Notes: generated by a model from the sequence alone, not told the origin. Shown: positions 24,466-33,475, counted from the first letter of the stretch. The stretch: 64,000 nucleotides of DNA from Plantibacter auratus (GCF_050587365.1 NZ_JBOBFV010000005.1:186001-250000), one strand, 5' to 3'. Translations and numbers: made by a program.

Positions 24466-25134
24466 TCAGTGCACCTCCAGGTCGTGGAGCGGGACCTGGA
24501 GCCGGAAGATGTGCTCGATCGCGAGTTCCGCCCCGACGGCGTCACCGGCGGCGAGGGCGGATCGGAGGTGCGGGTACCCGACGCGCAGATCCGACCAGTC
24601 CACCGTCGCCGCGGAGCGCGTGGCCGAGACACGGTAGATCAGGGCGCCGATCACGTCCTTCGTCGCGGAGACGAGGACCGGGTTCTCGCAGTGCTTCAGG
24701 AACCGGTCCACGAGCCCCCAGACGCAGCGTCCGTGCGCATCCGCGTCCTCCGCCGTCACCGTGGTCATCGTGTGCTCGACGAAAGCGAGGAGCTCAGCCC
24801 GCTGCCCCGCGGTCAAGGTCGGGACGGTGACCCGGACGACGCCGCTGACGAGCGCACCGAGGGTCTGCAGCACGGCTGTCCGGTCCTCGGCGCGTGGCTG
24901 CGCGACCCGGGTGTGCCGCTGCGGTGCCGTCTCGACCAGTCCGACGCGTTCGAGTTCCCGGAGTGCCGCGTCGATCGCCTCGCTCGGAGCGTCGAGCCAT
25001 TCTCGGAGTTCCTCCTCGATGAGCAGCTCGCCCGAGGCGAGTGTCCCGTCGTAGATCGCCGTGCGGATCCGTTCCGTCACGGACTCGCCGGCGGGAGACG
25101 ACCGCGACCCGGACGGTCCATCGGGGTTCGGCAT
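24466..25134 (-). CDS. GntR family transcriptional regulator (FCD type)
   Basis: A 222 aa regulator. The winged helix occupies residues about 15-80 (SVTERIRTAIYDGTLASGELLIEEELREWLDAPSEAIDAALRELERVGLV). An all-helical FCD-like effector domain follows, with His/Arg residues in HGRCVWGLVDRFLKHCEN that may contact a metal or acid ligand. ATG at 25134 follows GAGGAACCG, while the 572-codon open frame upstream is a shadow of the channel gene. It lies 32 bp after the channel gene on the same strand and may be in that operon. Its target is not evident. Confidence 0.8.
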   Translation of the reverse strand: MPNPDGPSGSRSSPAGESVTERIRTAIYDGTLASGELLIEEELREWLDAPSEAIDAALRELERVGLVETAPQRHTRVAQPRAEDRTAVLQTLGALVSGVVRVTVPTLTAGQRAELLAFVEHTMTTVTAEDADAHGRCVWGLVDRFLKHCENPVLVSATKDVIGALIYRVSATRSAATVDWSDLRVGYPHLRSALAAGDAVGAELAIEHIFRLQVPLHDLEVH

Positions 25135-25166
25135 CGGTTCCTCGTTCGGCTGGGGACGGCTGCTGG

Positions 25167-26588
25167 CTACCGGCCGATCGTACCGCGGACGATCCCCGCC
25201 TCGGCGAGCGCCGCCTGCGCCTGGCGATGCTTGTTGTCGATGGAGGCGCCGATCTCCTGGGCCAGGCGGGGTTTGCTCCGCACGAGCTGGTCGATAGTGG
25301 ACAGCGGCATCCGCAGGACCAGGGTCGTGCCGTCGGCGATCGCGGCGGCCATGGCGACCTCCCTCGTCAGCGCCGTCTGGCCGATGAAGTCGCCGACGCC
25401 GAGCCGTTGGAAGGTGATGAGCCCGTCCGCCGTCGGCACGGCGAGATGGACGCCACCCTCGACGAGGAACCGCATCGCGCCGGGGATCGTGCCCGCCTGC
25501 TGGATGGTCTCCCCCGGCCCGTACCGCTCGAGTGTGCACGTCCGGGCGAGCTCGTCGTAGTCCTCCTCCCGCGCGTGGAGGGTCGGCGCCAATTCGGCGA
25601 TGGCACTCCGCAAGCGCTCCGGCGTCGCGATCGGGTCGGAGCCGTCGCCGTCGAGCGCGAGACCGCGGCGCCGCGAGGCGTACCAGAGCCAGGCGCGGAA
25701 CAGGGCGACCGCGGCGTCGGCGGTGGAGGGCCCGGACACGGGCAGGGTGACGGAGAACCGCGCGGCACCGAGGTAGGACGCGGACACCACGTCCCCCGGC
25801 TCGAGCATCGGCAGGCCCGATCCGACCTCGCGGAGCAGCCGGAGCACGTCGTCCGGCGGGTCGTCGGTCGAGAAGGTCACCTCGACGCTCGCGGTGTACG
25901 CACCGACCGGTTGGCTGAGGTTCGTGAACGACGCCCCCGCGAGCGAGGAGTTCGGCACGATCTGGATGCCGTTGCCGGTGTCGAGGTGGACCGCACGCCA
26001 GTTCACCTCGACCACGCGACCGCGGACGCTTCCGGTGTCGAGCCAGTCGCCGAGCCGGAACGGCTGCTCGAACAGCAGGAGCAGTCCCGAGATGACCCCG
26101 CCGACCGCGTTCTGCAGGGCGAGGCCGATCACGATCGACGTCACGCCGAGCGCGGTGACCAGCCCGCCGATGTCGGCGTCCCACACCCAGGAGAACAGGA
26201 TCGCGAGGCTGATGAGGATGAGGGCCAGCCGCGCCAGGTCGACGAAGATCGACGGGATCCGGTCACGCCACGAGCCCTCCTCGGCGTTCGCGAACAGGGC
26301 GACGTTGAACGCGGAGAGGATGAGGAGGATCACGAGGAACCCGAGAAGGGTGCCGACGATCCGCACCCAGGTGCTGTCGTCCGCCCGCGCCGTGGCGAAC
26401 ACGAGGAGCGCGAACACCGCGCCGACCGGCACCACGTAGTTGCGCAGCAGACGGATCGGTTTCGCCGCCGCGTGCTTCCGCCGGTTGAGCGCACCGAGCA
26501 CCTCGGTCAGGACGATGAGCAGCACGGGGACGCCGACGGCCAGCGCCACGGCCCAGGGGAACCACGCCTCCTGCCACACCTGCGTCAT
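25167..26588 (-). CDS. MscS-type channel with C-terminal cyclic-nucleotide-binding domain (bCNG-like)
   Basis: A 473 aa membrane protein with about five helices, the last being the MscS pore helix (GLVTALGVTSIVIGLALQNAVGGVISGL, residues 142-169) and the beta domain after it (EQPFRLGDWLDTGSVRGRVVEVNWRAV). Residues 330-460 form a cyclic-nucleotide-binding fold (LERYGPGETIQQAGTIPGAMRFLVEGGVHL, then GDFIGQTALTREVAM). The phosphate-binding cassette normally has Glu and Arg (GE...R(T/S)A), but here Gln404 and Met413/Ala occupy those places. Its start overlaps the stop of the cyclase gene (ATGA), so the two are coupled. It probably gates in response to the cyclase partner, but the ligand may not be cAMP. 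Confidence 0.88.
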   Translation of the reverse strand: MTQVWQEAWFPWAVALAVGVPVLLIVLTEVLGALNRRKHAAAKPIRLLRNYVVPVGAVFALLVFATARADDSTWVRIVGTLLGFLVILLILSAFNVALFANAEEGSWRDRIPSIFVDLARLALILISLAILFSWVWDADIGGLVTALGVTSIVIGLALQNAVGGVISGLLLLFEQPFRLGDWLDTGSVRGRVVEVNWRAVHLDTGNGIQIVPNSSLAGASFTNLSQPVGAYTASVEVTFSTDDPPDDVLRLLREVGSGLPMLEPGDVVSASYLGAARFSVTLPVSGPSTADAAVALFRAWLWYASRRRGLALDGDGSDPIATPERLRSAIAELAPTLHAREEDYDELARTCTLERYGPGETIQQAGTIPGAMRFLVEGGVHLAVPTADGLITFQRLGVGDFIGQTALTREVAMAAAIADGTTLVLRMPLSTIDQLVRSKPRLAQEIGASIDNKHRQAQAALAEAGIVRGTIGR

Positions 26589-28822
26589 GACTTCGGCCCC
26601 GAGACGACCTGCCAGACGGCCTGCGGACCGCCGCGCGTCTCCACGGTGCCGGCGGCCTCGAAGGCGACGGTGTCCTGCATGCGGTCACGGACGCGCTGAC
26701 TGACGAAGATGCCGGCCGTCCCGGAGACCGACTGCACCTGGTTGGCGAGACTGACCGCGTCACCCCACATGTCGTAGGCGAGGCTCGTCCGGCCGACGAG
26801 GCCGCTCGTCACGACACCCGCGTCCACGCCGACCCGCAGGGTGAGGTTCGCCTGGTGCTGCGCATTGAAGCGTTCGACGATCGTGCGCATCTCGAGCGCG
26901 AAGTCGAGGGTCCGACGCACGTTGTCGACACGTGGGACGATCAGCCCGCAGCTCGCGAGATACCCCTCCCGCAGCGTCCGCACCTGCTCGATCCCGAGCC
27001 GCTCGGCCGCCTCGTCGAAGCTGCGGACCAGCGCGTTGAGCATCGACAGCTCCCGCTCCGGATCGAGGCCGCGGGTCAGGTCGTCGAACCCCACGAGGTC
27101 GGCGAAGATGACGGACACGTCCTGGTGGACCTCGGAGATCGTCTCCTCACCGTCCTTGTAGCGCTTGGCGACCGACGCCGGCATGAGGGTGAGCAGCAGC
27201 TTCTCGTTCTCCGCTCGCTGCTCCTCGATGAGCTCCTGCTTGAGTCTCAGGCTGCGGCTCATGTCGTTGAAGGCCGTGCCCAGGTCACCGAACTCGTCGC
27301 GTCGGGTGTTCGGCACCTCGACGCTGTAGTCGCCACCGGCCACCCGCCGCACCGCGCCGACGAGTGCCCGCACCGGCCGGGCGAACACCTGCGCCAGGAG
27401 CAGGGAGAGCAACGACACCACGACCACGATGGCGAGCACCGAGATGACGAGGTTGCGGGTGAAGTCGGTCACCGGCGCGAAGGCCTCGGCGGCGTCGACC
27501 CGGGCGACGAGCACCCACTGGAGCCCGTCGATGTCGACCGGGGTGTACGCCGTGAGGTTCTCCTCACCGAGGTAGCCGCGCCCGATGGTGGTGCCGGTCT
27601 CGCCCGCGAGCGCACGCTCGACCGAGACGGTGCGGGTCGGTTGGATCTGGATCGTCCCCGCGACGGCAACGGCACGCGCGGCGGTCTCCGGCGGTGTGCC
27701 GGCGGCGACCGCGGCCCGCTCGTACGCCTTCGGATCCTCGATCAGCAGGCGGGAGGTCGAGCGCATGAGTTGATCGGGCCCGGCGAGGTACGTCTCTCCG
27801 GTCTCCCCCAGGCCGTCCTGCTCCCACTGGCCGGAGCCGGTCATGATGTCGTTGATCGCCTCGATCGGGACCTGCAGCGCCATCACCCCGTCGATCCGAC
27901 CGTTCTCGCCGACCGGTGAGAAGATCCACTGGGTCGGGACGTTGAGCGACGGCTGGTAGCGCTCGAAGTCGGTGATGCCCACGTAGTCGATCGCGTTCGA
28001 CCGGAGCGCCGCGGTGAAGCCGTCCTCGAGCACCCCGCCCTTGTAGGGGCCGGTGAGGACGTTCGTGCCGAGGTCCGGACCCTTGTAGGCGCTGTAGACG
28101 ACGTCGCCCTCGTCGTCGATGAGCAGGGCGTCCTCGTAGCCGAAGCGGTCGATGATCTCGCGGAAGTAGTCGTGGTACTGCGCGTGCACGGACGACCAGG
28201 CGCTCCCGTCGCCGGCGTCGTCGACGGTGATGGCGGTGTCGTAGTCGAGGTCGCCCGGCGTGTACACCGACTGCAGGTAGGTCTCGGCCGGGTTCGTCGG
28301 GATGAACGCAGCCGGGTCCGCCTCGTCTCCGGTGCGTTCGGCGAGCTCCGGCGCGAAGGTGTCCTCGTAGAACGACGTCACCGTCGACGCGCGCGCCGGG
28401 TCCACCGGCTGCTCCTCCAACTCGTGGAAGGCGTCGTGGAAGCCGTTCATCGCGTCGACCACCGTGGTGCCGCGGGTGTAGACGACGAGGGAGTCGCGCG
28501 TCTGGTCGTAGTAGTTCGTGATCTCTCGGGCGCGGGACTCCCGGACCTCGGTCAGCCGCTCGAAGGACGCCTGGCGCAGCGAGTCACTGCCGGACAGATA
28601 GCCGACGATCCCGGTGACGATCGACGCCCCTACGCTGACGAGCAGCAGCATGACGAGCAGCTTCGACTGGATGCTGAAGCCGGGGCGACCGAACCGTCCG
28701 CGGCCGAGCCCTCGGGACCTGGCGGCCGAGGAGGGTGCCGGTGGAATCGGTGGGTCTGTCGGGCCCGTCGGCGCGGCGCCGTCTGGCGAGGGTCCGGATG
28801 GTGCGTCCACAGCTGCGGTCAT
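26585..28822 (-). CDS. Transmembrane class III nucleotide cyclase-like protein with sensor and HAMP domains, altered catalytic residues
   Basis: A 745 aa protein: a Pro-rich cytosolic leader (1-50), membrane helix 1 (55-76), a large extracellular dCache/PDC-like sensor (80-455), helix 2 (456-480), HAMP (480-530), a coiled segment (RLKQELIEEQRAENEKLLLTLMP) and a class III cyclase domain (565-740). Canonical residues compared with Rv1625c-type enzymes: first metal Asp kept (D575, FADLVGF), second replaced (E619), adenine-specifying Lys replaced (R615), partner Asp kept (D684, YDMWGD), transition-state Asn and Arg replaced (S691, Q695). So four of six key positions differ. The ATG at 28822 follows AGGGGA. 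It resembles the Rv2435c type next to Rv2434c in Mycobacterium tuberculosis (from memory). Confidence 0.87.
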   Translation of the reverse strand: MTAAVDAPSGPSPDGAAPTGPTDPPIPPAPSSAARSRGLGRGRFGRPGFSIQSKLLVMLLLVSVGASIVTGIVGYLSGSDSLRQASFERLTEVRESRAREITNYYDQTRDSLVVYTRGTTVVDAMNGFHDAFHELEEQPVDPARASTVTSFYEDTFAPELAERTGDEADPAAFIPTNPAETYLQSVYTPGDLDYDTAITVDDAGDGSAWSSVHAQYHDYFREIIDRFGYEDALLIDDEGDVVYSAYKGPDLGTNVLTGPYKGGVLEDGFTAALRSNAIDYVGITDFERYQPSLNVPTQWIFSPVGENGRIDGVMALQVPIEAINDIMTGSGQWEQDGLGETGETYLAGPDQLMRSTSRLLIEDPKAYERAAVAAGTPPETAARAVAVAGTIQIQPTRTVSVERALAGETGTTIGRGYLGEENLTAYTPVDIDGLQWVLVARVDAAEAFAPVTDFTRNLVISVLAIVVVVSLLSLLLAQVFARPVRALVGAVRRVAGGDYSVEVPNTRRDEFGDLGTAFNDMSRSLRLKQELIEEQRAENEKLLLTLMPASVAKRYKDGEETISEVHQDVSVIFADLVGFDDLTRGLDPERELSMLNALVRSFDEAAERLGIEQVRTLREGYLASCGLIVPRVDNVRRTLDFALEMRTIVERFNAQHQANLTLRVGVDAGVVTSGLVGRTSLAYDMWGDAVSLANQVQSVSGTAGIFVSQRVRDRMQDTVAFEAAGTVETRGGPQAVWQVVSGPKS

Positions 28823-28852
28823 CGACGAGTCCCCTACTCGATCCGGCGGTGC

Positions 28853-28919
28853 ACGGTCACCCCCTCCTTCGGGGGTCACGATGGCGCTCACTCTAGCCAC
28901 CCGTGCCACGCGCCCACAA
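28853..28919 (-). promoter_or_regulatory. Predicted promoter and leader hairpin of the cyclase/channel operon
   Basis: Minus-strand -35 TTGTGG (28914-28919) and -10 TAGAGT (28890-28895) with an 18 bp spacer. The leader then contains a CACCCCC/GGGGGT hairpin (about 28853-28878). The hairpin could be an mRNA 5' structure or part of a regulatory site. Confidence 0.5.
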
Positions 28920-29014
28920 TGGGTGGGCCGCGATTCTTCGCCGGCCGGACTGCGCCGCCAGGCCTACTCACGTCAGCGCGTCGTCGACGTGCCTGACGCG
29001 ACGCGACGTCCCGC

Positions 29015-30910
29015 TCAGACGGTGACGGCCTGCTGGGCGTAGAGGGTCGCGTACACGCCGCCGGCGGCGAGCAGTTCCTGGTGGGTGCCGCGCTCCACGA
29101 TGCGCCCGCGATCGAGCACGAAGATGACGTCGGCGTGCACGATGGTCGACAGGCGGTGCGCGATCGACACCGTGGTGCGTCCGCGGGTCGCATCATCGAG
29201 GGCGACCTGGACGACCCGTTCGGAGATCGTGTCGAGGGCGCTCGTCGCCTCGTCGAGGATGAGCACCTCCGGATCCTTCAAGAGCACGCGCGCGATGGCG
29301 ATGCGCTGCTTCTCGCCGCCGGACAAGCGGTAGCCGCGCTCCCCGACGAGCGTGTCGTAGCCGTCCTCGAAGCGAGCGATCGTCTCGTGGATGTTCGCCG
29401 CGCGGCAGGCGGTCTCGAGCTCCTCGAGGGTCGCGTCGGGCTTCGCGTAGCGGAGGTTCTCGGCGATCGTCGCGTGGAAGAGGTAGGTCTCCTGACTGAC
29501 GATGCCGATGCGGGAGACCAAGGACTCCTGCGTGACGTCGCGGACGTCTGCGCCCGCCACCATGACCCGTCCGTCCGAGACCTCCTGGAAGCGCGGGATG
29601 AGGTAGGAGATGGTCGTCTTGCCTGCTCCCGACGGTCCGACGAACGCGGCGAACTGTCCGGGTTCGATCGTGAAGGAGACGCCGTCGAGCGTGGGGGTCG
29701 AGTCGTCCTGGGCGTCGGCGTAGCGGAAGGTGACGTCGTCGAAGCGGATCTGCGGTGCGACGCTCGGGAGCGGTGCGGCGCCGGGGCGGTCGGCGATCGC
29801 GGGCTTGAGGTCGAGGTACTCGAAGATCCGCGCGAAGAGGGCGCCGGAGGTCTGCAGGTCGAGAGCGACGCGCATGACGCCCATGAGCGGGAACAGCAGG
29901 CGGGCCTGGATGGTGGTGAAGGCCACGATCGAGCCGGCGGTGACGTCCACCGCCCCACCGGTGATGAGCCAGCCGGCCACCAGGTAGACGATCGCGGGGA
30001 TGGACGACAGGAAGATGTTCACCATCGCGAAGAACCACTGGCCGCTCATCGCCTGGCTGACCTGGAGGCGGATCTGGGTGCGGTTCTCGGCACTGTAGCG
30101 CTCGACCTCGGTGTCCTGGCGGTTGAAGCTCTTCGCGAGGAGCACGCCGGAGACGCTCAGGGCCTCCTGGGTGATCGCGGTCATCTCCGACAGCGACTCC
30201 TGCGTCTTCGTCGCGATCCGTGCCCGGACCTGACCGACGCGGCGCTGCGCGATCACGAGGATCGGCATGAGGATGAGGGCGACGATCGTCAGTTGCCAGT
30301 TGAGGATGAGCATCGCGACGAGCGCCGAGATGACCGTCACGGTGTTGCCGAGCACGCTCGAGACGGTGTTGGTGAGGACGTTCGCGACGCCGCCGACGTC
30401 GTTCTGGAGGCGCGACTGGATGATGCCCGTCTTCGTGCGGGTGAAGAAGCTCAGTTCCATCGCCTGCAATTGCGAGAACAGCTTGATGCGCAGGGCACCC
30501 ATGACACTGTTGCCGACGGTCGCCGTGAGGTAGGTCTGCCAGACGCCGAGCAGGGCGGCGATGATGAACAGCGCCACCATCACGCCGACGATCTCCGCGA
30601 GGGCGACGAGGTTCGGGCGGCCACCGTCGGTCGGGAACAGGCCGACGTCGAACGCCTGCTTGACCAGCAGCGGAGGGAGCACCGCGAGGGCGGCACCGAT
30701 GACGACGAGCACCATCGTGAGGATGATCTTCGCGCGGAAGGGCACGAACAGTGCGACGATGCGCTTGCCGAGGTTCGGGATCCTCGGTGCCTCGGCGTTG
30801 AGCGCCTTCTGCGCCGCCATGTCGCCACCGCTGACACGGCTGCCCGCTCGAGGCCCGCCGCCCCCGGGTGCACCGCCGCGTGGCCCGCCCCGTCCGCCGT
30901 GCATGCTCAT
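29015..30910 (-). CDS. ABC exporter, fused membrane and ATPase domains
   Basis: A 631 aa half-transporter. After a Gly/Arg-rich 40 residue N-terminus come six membrane helices (KIILTMVLVVIGAALAVLPPLLVKQAFDVGLF onward). The ATPase half has Walker A GPSGAGKTT, the signature LSGGEKQRIAIAR, Walker B VLILDEATSALD and the switch His in VSIAHRLSTI. It works as a homodimer or with a second half-transporter; none is adjacent. The substrate (lipid, drug or peptide) cannot be deduced. Confidence 0.9.
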   Translation of the reverse strand: MSMHGGRGGPRGGAPGGGGPRAGSRVSGGDMAAQKALNAEAPRIPNLGKRIVALFVPFRAKIILTMVLVVIGAALAVLPPLLVKQAFDVGLFPTDGGRPNLVALAEIVGVMVALFIIAALLGVWQTYLTATVGNSVMGALRIKLFSQLQAMELSFFTRTKTGIIQSRLQNDVGGVANVLTNTVSSVLGNTVTVISALVAMLILNWQLTIVALILMPILVIAQRRVGQVRARIATKTQESLSEMTAITQEALSVSGVLLAKSFNRQDTEVERYSAENRTQIRLQVSQAMSGQWFFAMVNIFLSSIPAIVYLVAGWLITGGAVDVTAGSIVAFTTIQARLLFPLMGVMRVALDLQTSGALFARIFEYLDLKPAIADRPGAAPLPSVAPQIRFDDVTFRYADAQDDSTPTLDGVSFTIEPGQFAAFVGPSGAGKTTISYLIPRFQEVSDGRVMVAGADVRDVTQESLVSRIGIVSQETYLFHATIAENLRYAKPDATLEELETACRAANIHETIARFEDGYDTLVGERGYRLSGGEKQRIAIARVLLKDPEVLILDEATSALDTISERVVQVALDDATRGRTTVSIAHRLSTIVHADVIFVLDRGRIVERGTHQELLAAGGVYATLYAQQAVTV

Positions 30911-30980
30911 CCCGCCACCCTATCCCCGCCCACCGTCCTCCCCGCCCTTGTCCCCGTCCCCGTCTGCTTCCCGCTCCGTG

Positions 30981-31050
30981 TCCTTTCTCAGGAGTCCGCC
31001 GGCGCGTCGCCTCGCCCGCCCTCCGACCCGCCGCAACTGTCCTGAGAAAG
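30981..31050. repeat. Palindrome-bounded intergenic element
   Basis: Arms TCCTTTCTCAGGA and TCCTGAGAAAGGG enclose about 45 bp with the inner GGCGCG block and CCGCAACTG before the right arm. It lies between the ABC exporter start and the DUF559 gene start, the only copy seen in a divergent gap. Confidence 0.75.
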
Positions 31051-31138
31051 GGTCACCGCCGCGAGTCCGCTCCCCAGGTCCACTGCGGGGCGGATCATCC
31101 CCAAATCAGCAGCGTGGCTCGGCGGTCCGCGACACCGG

Positions 31139-32050
31139 GTGGACGATCGACCGATGACAGGAGGAACCTACGCCTTCCGCCCGGCGTACGGTGTCGCCAC
31201 GGTGCACCAGCTTCGGGCTCGCGGTCATTCCAAACGGTCGCTCCGACTCGCGGTCGAGATGGCCGAGCTGATCAGGGTGAAACGAGGCTGGTACGCGGAC
31301 CCCGGTGCGCCCCCGGAGATCGTCCAAGCCGTTCGGGTCGGCGGGAGACTCGCGTGCATCTCGGCGGCCGCCTGGTTCGGCTGGGCCACACCGGAAGACC
31401 AGCGCATACACGTCGCTGTCCCGTCGAACGCGGGGCGCCTCCGCGATGCTGGCGACCGCCGGTGCCATCCGCCCGCGCAGGACCGGGACGACGCGGTCCT
31501 GCACTGGGACGACGATCAACCAGTGGTCCCTCGGGGCGATTCGATCGCGCCGCTCCTCGTGGTGAGCCGCGAGTCGGCCGTTCGTCAGATCGTCACCTGC
31601 CAGCACCCTGACGTCGCCGGCGCGATCTTGGACTCCGTCCTGCGCCGAGAACCCCACCGCGGGCGGGCGCTCCACGCGTGGCTGGACGAGCTCCCGCACG
31701 CACGCAGGCGCAGACTCCCTCGGCTGGAGTCGGGATGCGAGAGTTTCCTCGAGAGCATCGGTCGCATCCGGCTCGAACGCGCTGGGATCGTCGGTCGACA
31801 TCAGGTCGAGATCCCGGGCGTCGGACGCGTCGACGAGCTGATCGACGATTGGTTGGTGGTGGAGTGGGATGGACGTGCGTTCCACGACACCCCGGACGCC
31901 CATGAACAGGATCGCTGGCGCGACGCCCAGTTGGCGATCCTCGGCTATCGCTCTCTCCGCTTCACGTATCGCATGGTGATGGACGACTGGTACGCGGTCA
32001 TCGGAGCGGTCCGCGCAGCGCTCGCGCGGGGCCGCCCAAGGCCCCGCTGA
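31139..32050 (+). CDS. AbiEi-like HTH plus DUF559 (Vsr-fold) nuclease-like protein
   Basis: A 303 aa protein in two parts. The N-terminus (GVATVHQLRARGHSKRSLRLAVEMAELIRVKRGWYADPGAP) matches the AbiEi-type winged-helix domain. The C-terminus (about 220-300) matches DUF559, a very-short-patch-repair/PD-(D/E)XK fold: ESFLESIGRIRLERAG, GVGRVDELIDDWLVVEWDGRAFH, then RDAQLAILGYRSLRFTYRMV. The D...ExD residues could coordinate metal. Starts at GTG 31139 or ATG 31154 are both possible; neither has a strong ribosome site. Such single genes are frequent in actinobacteria and no AbiEii toxin partner is adjacent. The function is unknown. Confidence 0.72.
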   Translation: MDDRPMTGGTYAFRPAYGVATVHQLRARGHSKRSLRLAVEMAELIRVKRGWYADPGAPPEIVQAVRVGGRLACISAAAWFGWATPEDQRIHVAVPSNAGRLRDAGDRRCHPPAQDRDDAVLHWDDDQPVVPRGDSIAPLLVVSRESAVRQIVTCQHPDVAGAILDSVLRREPHRGRALHAWLDELPHARRRRLPRLESGCESFLESIGRIRLERAGIVGRHQVEIPGVGRVDELIDDWLVVEWDGRAFHDTPDAHEQDRWRDAQLAILGYRSLRFTYRMVMDDWYAVIGAVRAALARGRPRPR

Positions 32051-32090
32051 GCGGATCCGATCACCCTCGCACCTGCCAGCCTGCACTCCG

Positions 32091-32381
32091 TCCCTTTCTC
32101 AGGACTCCCCCGGCACGCCGGGTGTACTCGGGCACGACGCACCACAACTCTCCTGAGAAAGGACCATCCCCGTCATTCGTCCGCCGGAATTCGCCTCCGT
32201 CCCTTTCTCAGGACTCCCCCGGCACGCCGGGTGTACTCGGGCACGACGCACCACAACTCTCCTGAGAAAGGACCATCCCCGTCATTCGTCCGCCGGAATT
32301 CGCCTTCGTCCCTTTCTCAGGACTCCCCCGGCACGCCGGGCGCACGCCGACACGACGCACCGCAACTCTCCTGAGAAAGGG
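32091..32381. repeat. Three tandem palindrome-bounded elements (109 bp period)
   Basis: Units at 32091-32163, 32200-32272 and 32309-32381 have arms CCCTTTCTCAGGA and TCCTGAGAAAGG. Units 1 and 2 are almost identical including the 36 bp spacer (CCATCCCCGTCATTCGTCCG and onward); unit 3 has diverged inside. They fill the gap between the convergent DUF559 and permease genes and could act as a bidirectional terminator array. Confidence 0.85.
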
Positions 32382-32421
32382 CCATCGGGACCAGGAGAAC
32401 GAACGGCCGGCAGACGCACGG

Positions 32422-32451
32422 ACGCCCCGGGAGCGTGAGCTCCCGAGGCGT
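32422..32451 (-). terminator. Terminator of the alpha-glucoside importer operon
   Basis: ACGCC-CGGGAGC pairs with GCTCCCG-GGCGT around GTGA, about 50 bp after the permease stop at 32501. No T-run. This hairpin together with the tandem elements accounts for most of the 450 bp gene-free stretch 32051-32500. Confidence 0.6.
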
Positions 32452-32500
32452 TCGCGCACCGACGACGCTGTCGATCGGAGGATCGAACCGCGGCGTCGGG

Positions 32501-33475
32501 TCAGCCCTTCGTCGAACCGGCCAGGAGCCCGCGGACGAAGTACCGCTGCAGCGCGAAGAACACGACGAGCGGGACGAGGATCGAAATGAACGCGCCGGCC
32601 GTGAGCAGGTGCCACTCGTTGCCACGCGTACCGGTGATCTCCGCCAGCAGCTTCGTGATCGGTGCGACCTCGCCGTCCGCGAAGATGAGCGCGACCAGGA
32701 GGTCGTTCCACACCCACAGGAACTGGAAGATCGCGAACGACGCGATGGCGGGCATCGTCAGCGGCAGCACGATCCGGAAGAAGATCTGACCGTGACCCGC
32801 GCCGTCGACGCGTGCCGCCTCGATGACCTCACCGGGGATCTCCGCGACGAAGTTGTGCAGCAGGAAGATCGCCAGCGGCAGCGCGAACATGGTGTGCGCG
32901 ATCCACACCTGGGCGAAGGTGCCGCTCGCGTCCAGTCCCTCGCCGACCTGCAGACCGAAGATGTTCAGGCCACGGGAGAACGTCGACAGCAGCGGGACGA
33001 GCGCCATCTGGATCGGCACCACCTGCAGCGCGAACACGAGGATGAACAGGAAGTTCTTGCCGCGGAAGTCGATCCACGCGAACGCGTACGCCGCGAGGCT
33101 CGCCACCACCAGCGGGATCAGGGTCGCCGGGACCGCGATGGCGATCGAGTTGACCCACGAGCCCGCGAGGTTCAGCGTCGAGTTGCCGGCCTGCAGCACC
33201 TGCACGTAGTTGTCGATGGTGACCTGGAAGTCGGAGAAGATCGTCCACCAACCGGTGGTCTTCACCTGCTGCTCAGGCCGGAACGAGGAGACGAAGAGAC
33301 CGAAGGTCGGGATCGTCCACAGCACGGCGATGACGACGGCCGCGATGGTCGCGCCACGGCTCGTGAGCCGCTTCTTCGTCCGTCGGCTCGCAGCCTCGAT
33401 GCCGCGCTCACCCTTCGCGAGCTGGTCCTTGGTGGACTCGTCGATCGGTAGTTCGATCGGCTGCACAGCACTCAT
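32501..33475 (-). CDS. ABC alpha-glucoside transporter permease, MalG/AglG type
   Basis: A 324 aa inner-membrane permease. A charged N-terminus (ESTKDQLAKGERGIEAASRRTKK) precedes about six helices. The EAA loop is EAARVDGAGHGQIFFRIVLP. The start ATG at 33475 overlaps the stop of the preceding permease gene (ATGA). The periplasmic stretch after helix 1 (SSFRPEQQVKTTGWW) is typical of the AglG subgroup. No alpha-glucosidase or ATPase gene is adjacent, so a shared ATPase is needed. Confidence 0.9.
   Translation of the reverse strand: MSAVQPIELPIDESTKDQLAKGERGIEAASRRTKKRLTSRGATIAAVVIAVLWTIPTFGLFVSSFRPEQQVKTTGWWTIFSDFQVTIDNYVQVLQAGNSTLNLAGSWVNSIAIAVPATLIPLVVASLAAYAFAWIDFRGKNFLFILVFALQVVPIQMALVPLLSTFSRGLNIFGLQVGEGLDASGTFAQVWIAHTMFALPLAIFLLHNFVAEIPGEVIEAARVDGAGHGQIFFRIVLPLTMPAIASFAIFQFLWVWNDLLVALIFADGEVAPITKLLAEITGTRGNEWHLLTAGAFISILVPLVVFFALQRYFVRGLLAGSTKG

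Noticed and set aside
24466..26184. 572-codon reading of the GntR gene
   Set aside because: The added N-terminal part is a shadow of the channel gene; ATG at 25134 with GAGGAACCG is the start.
26585..28822. Ordinary adenylate cyclase making cAMP
   Set aside because: Four of six canonical catalytic residues are replaced, so normal activity cannot be assumed.
32091..32381. CRISPR-like repeat array
   Set aside because: Repeat units are 73 bp with internal palindromes, and the spacers are nearly identical rather than unique. No cas genes nearby.
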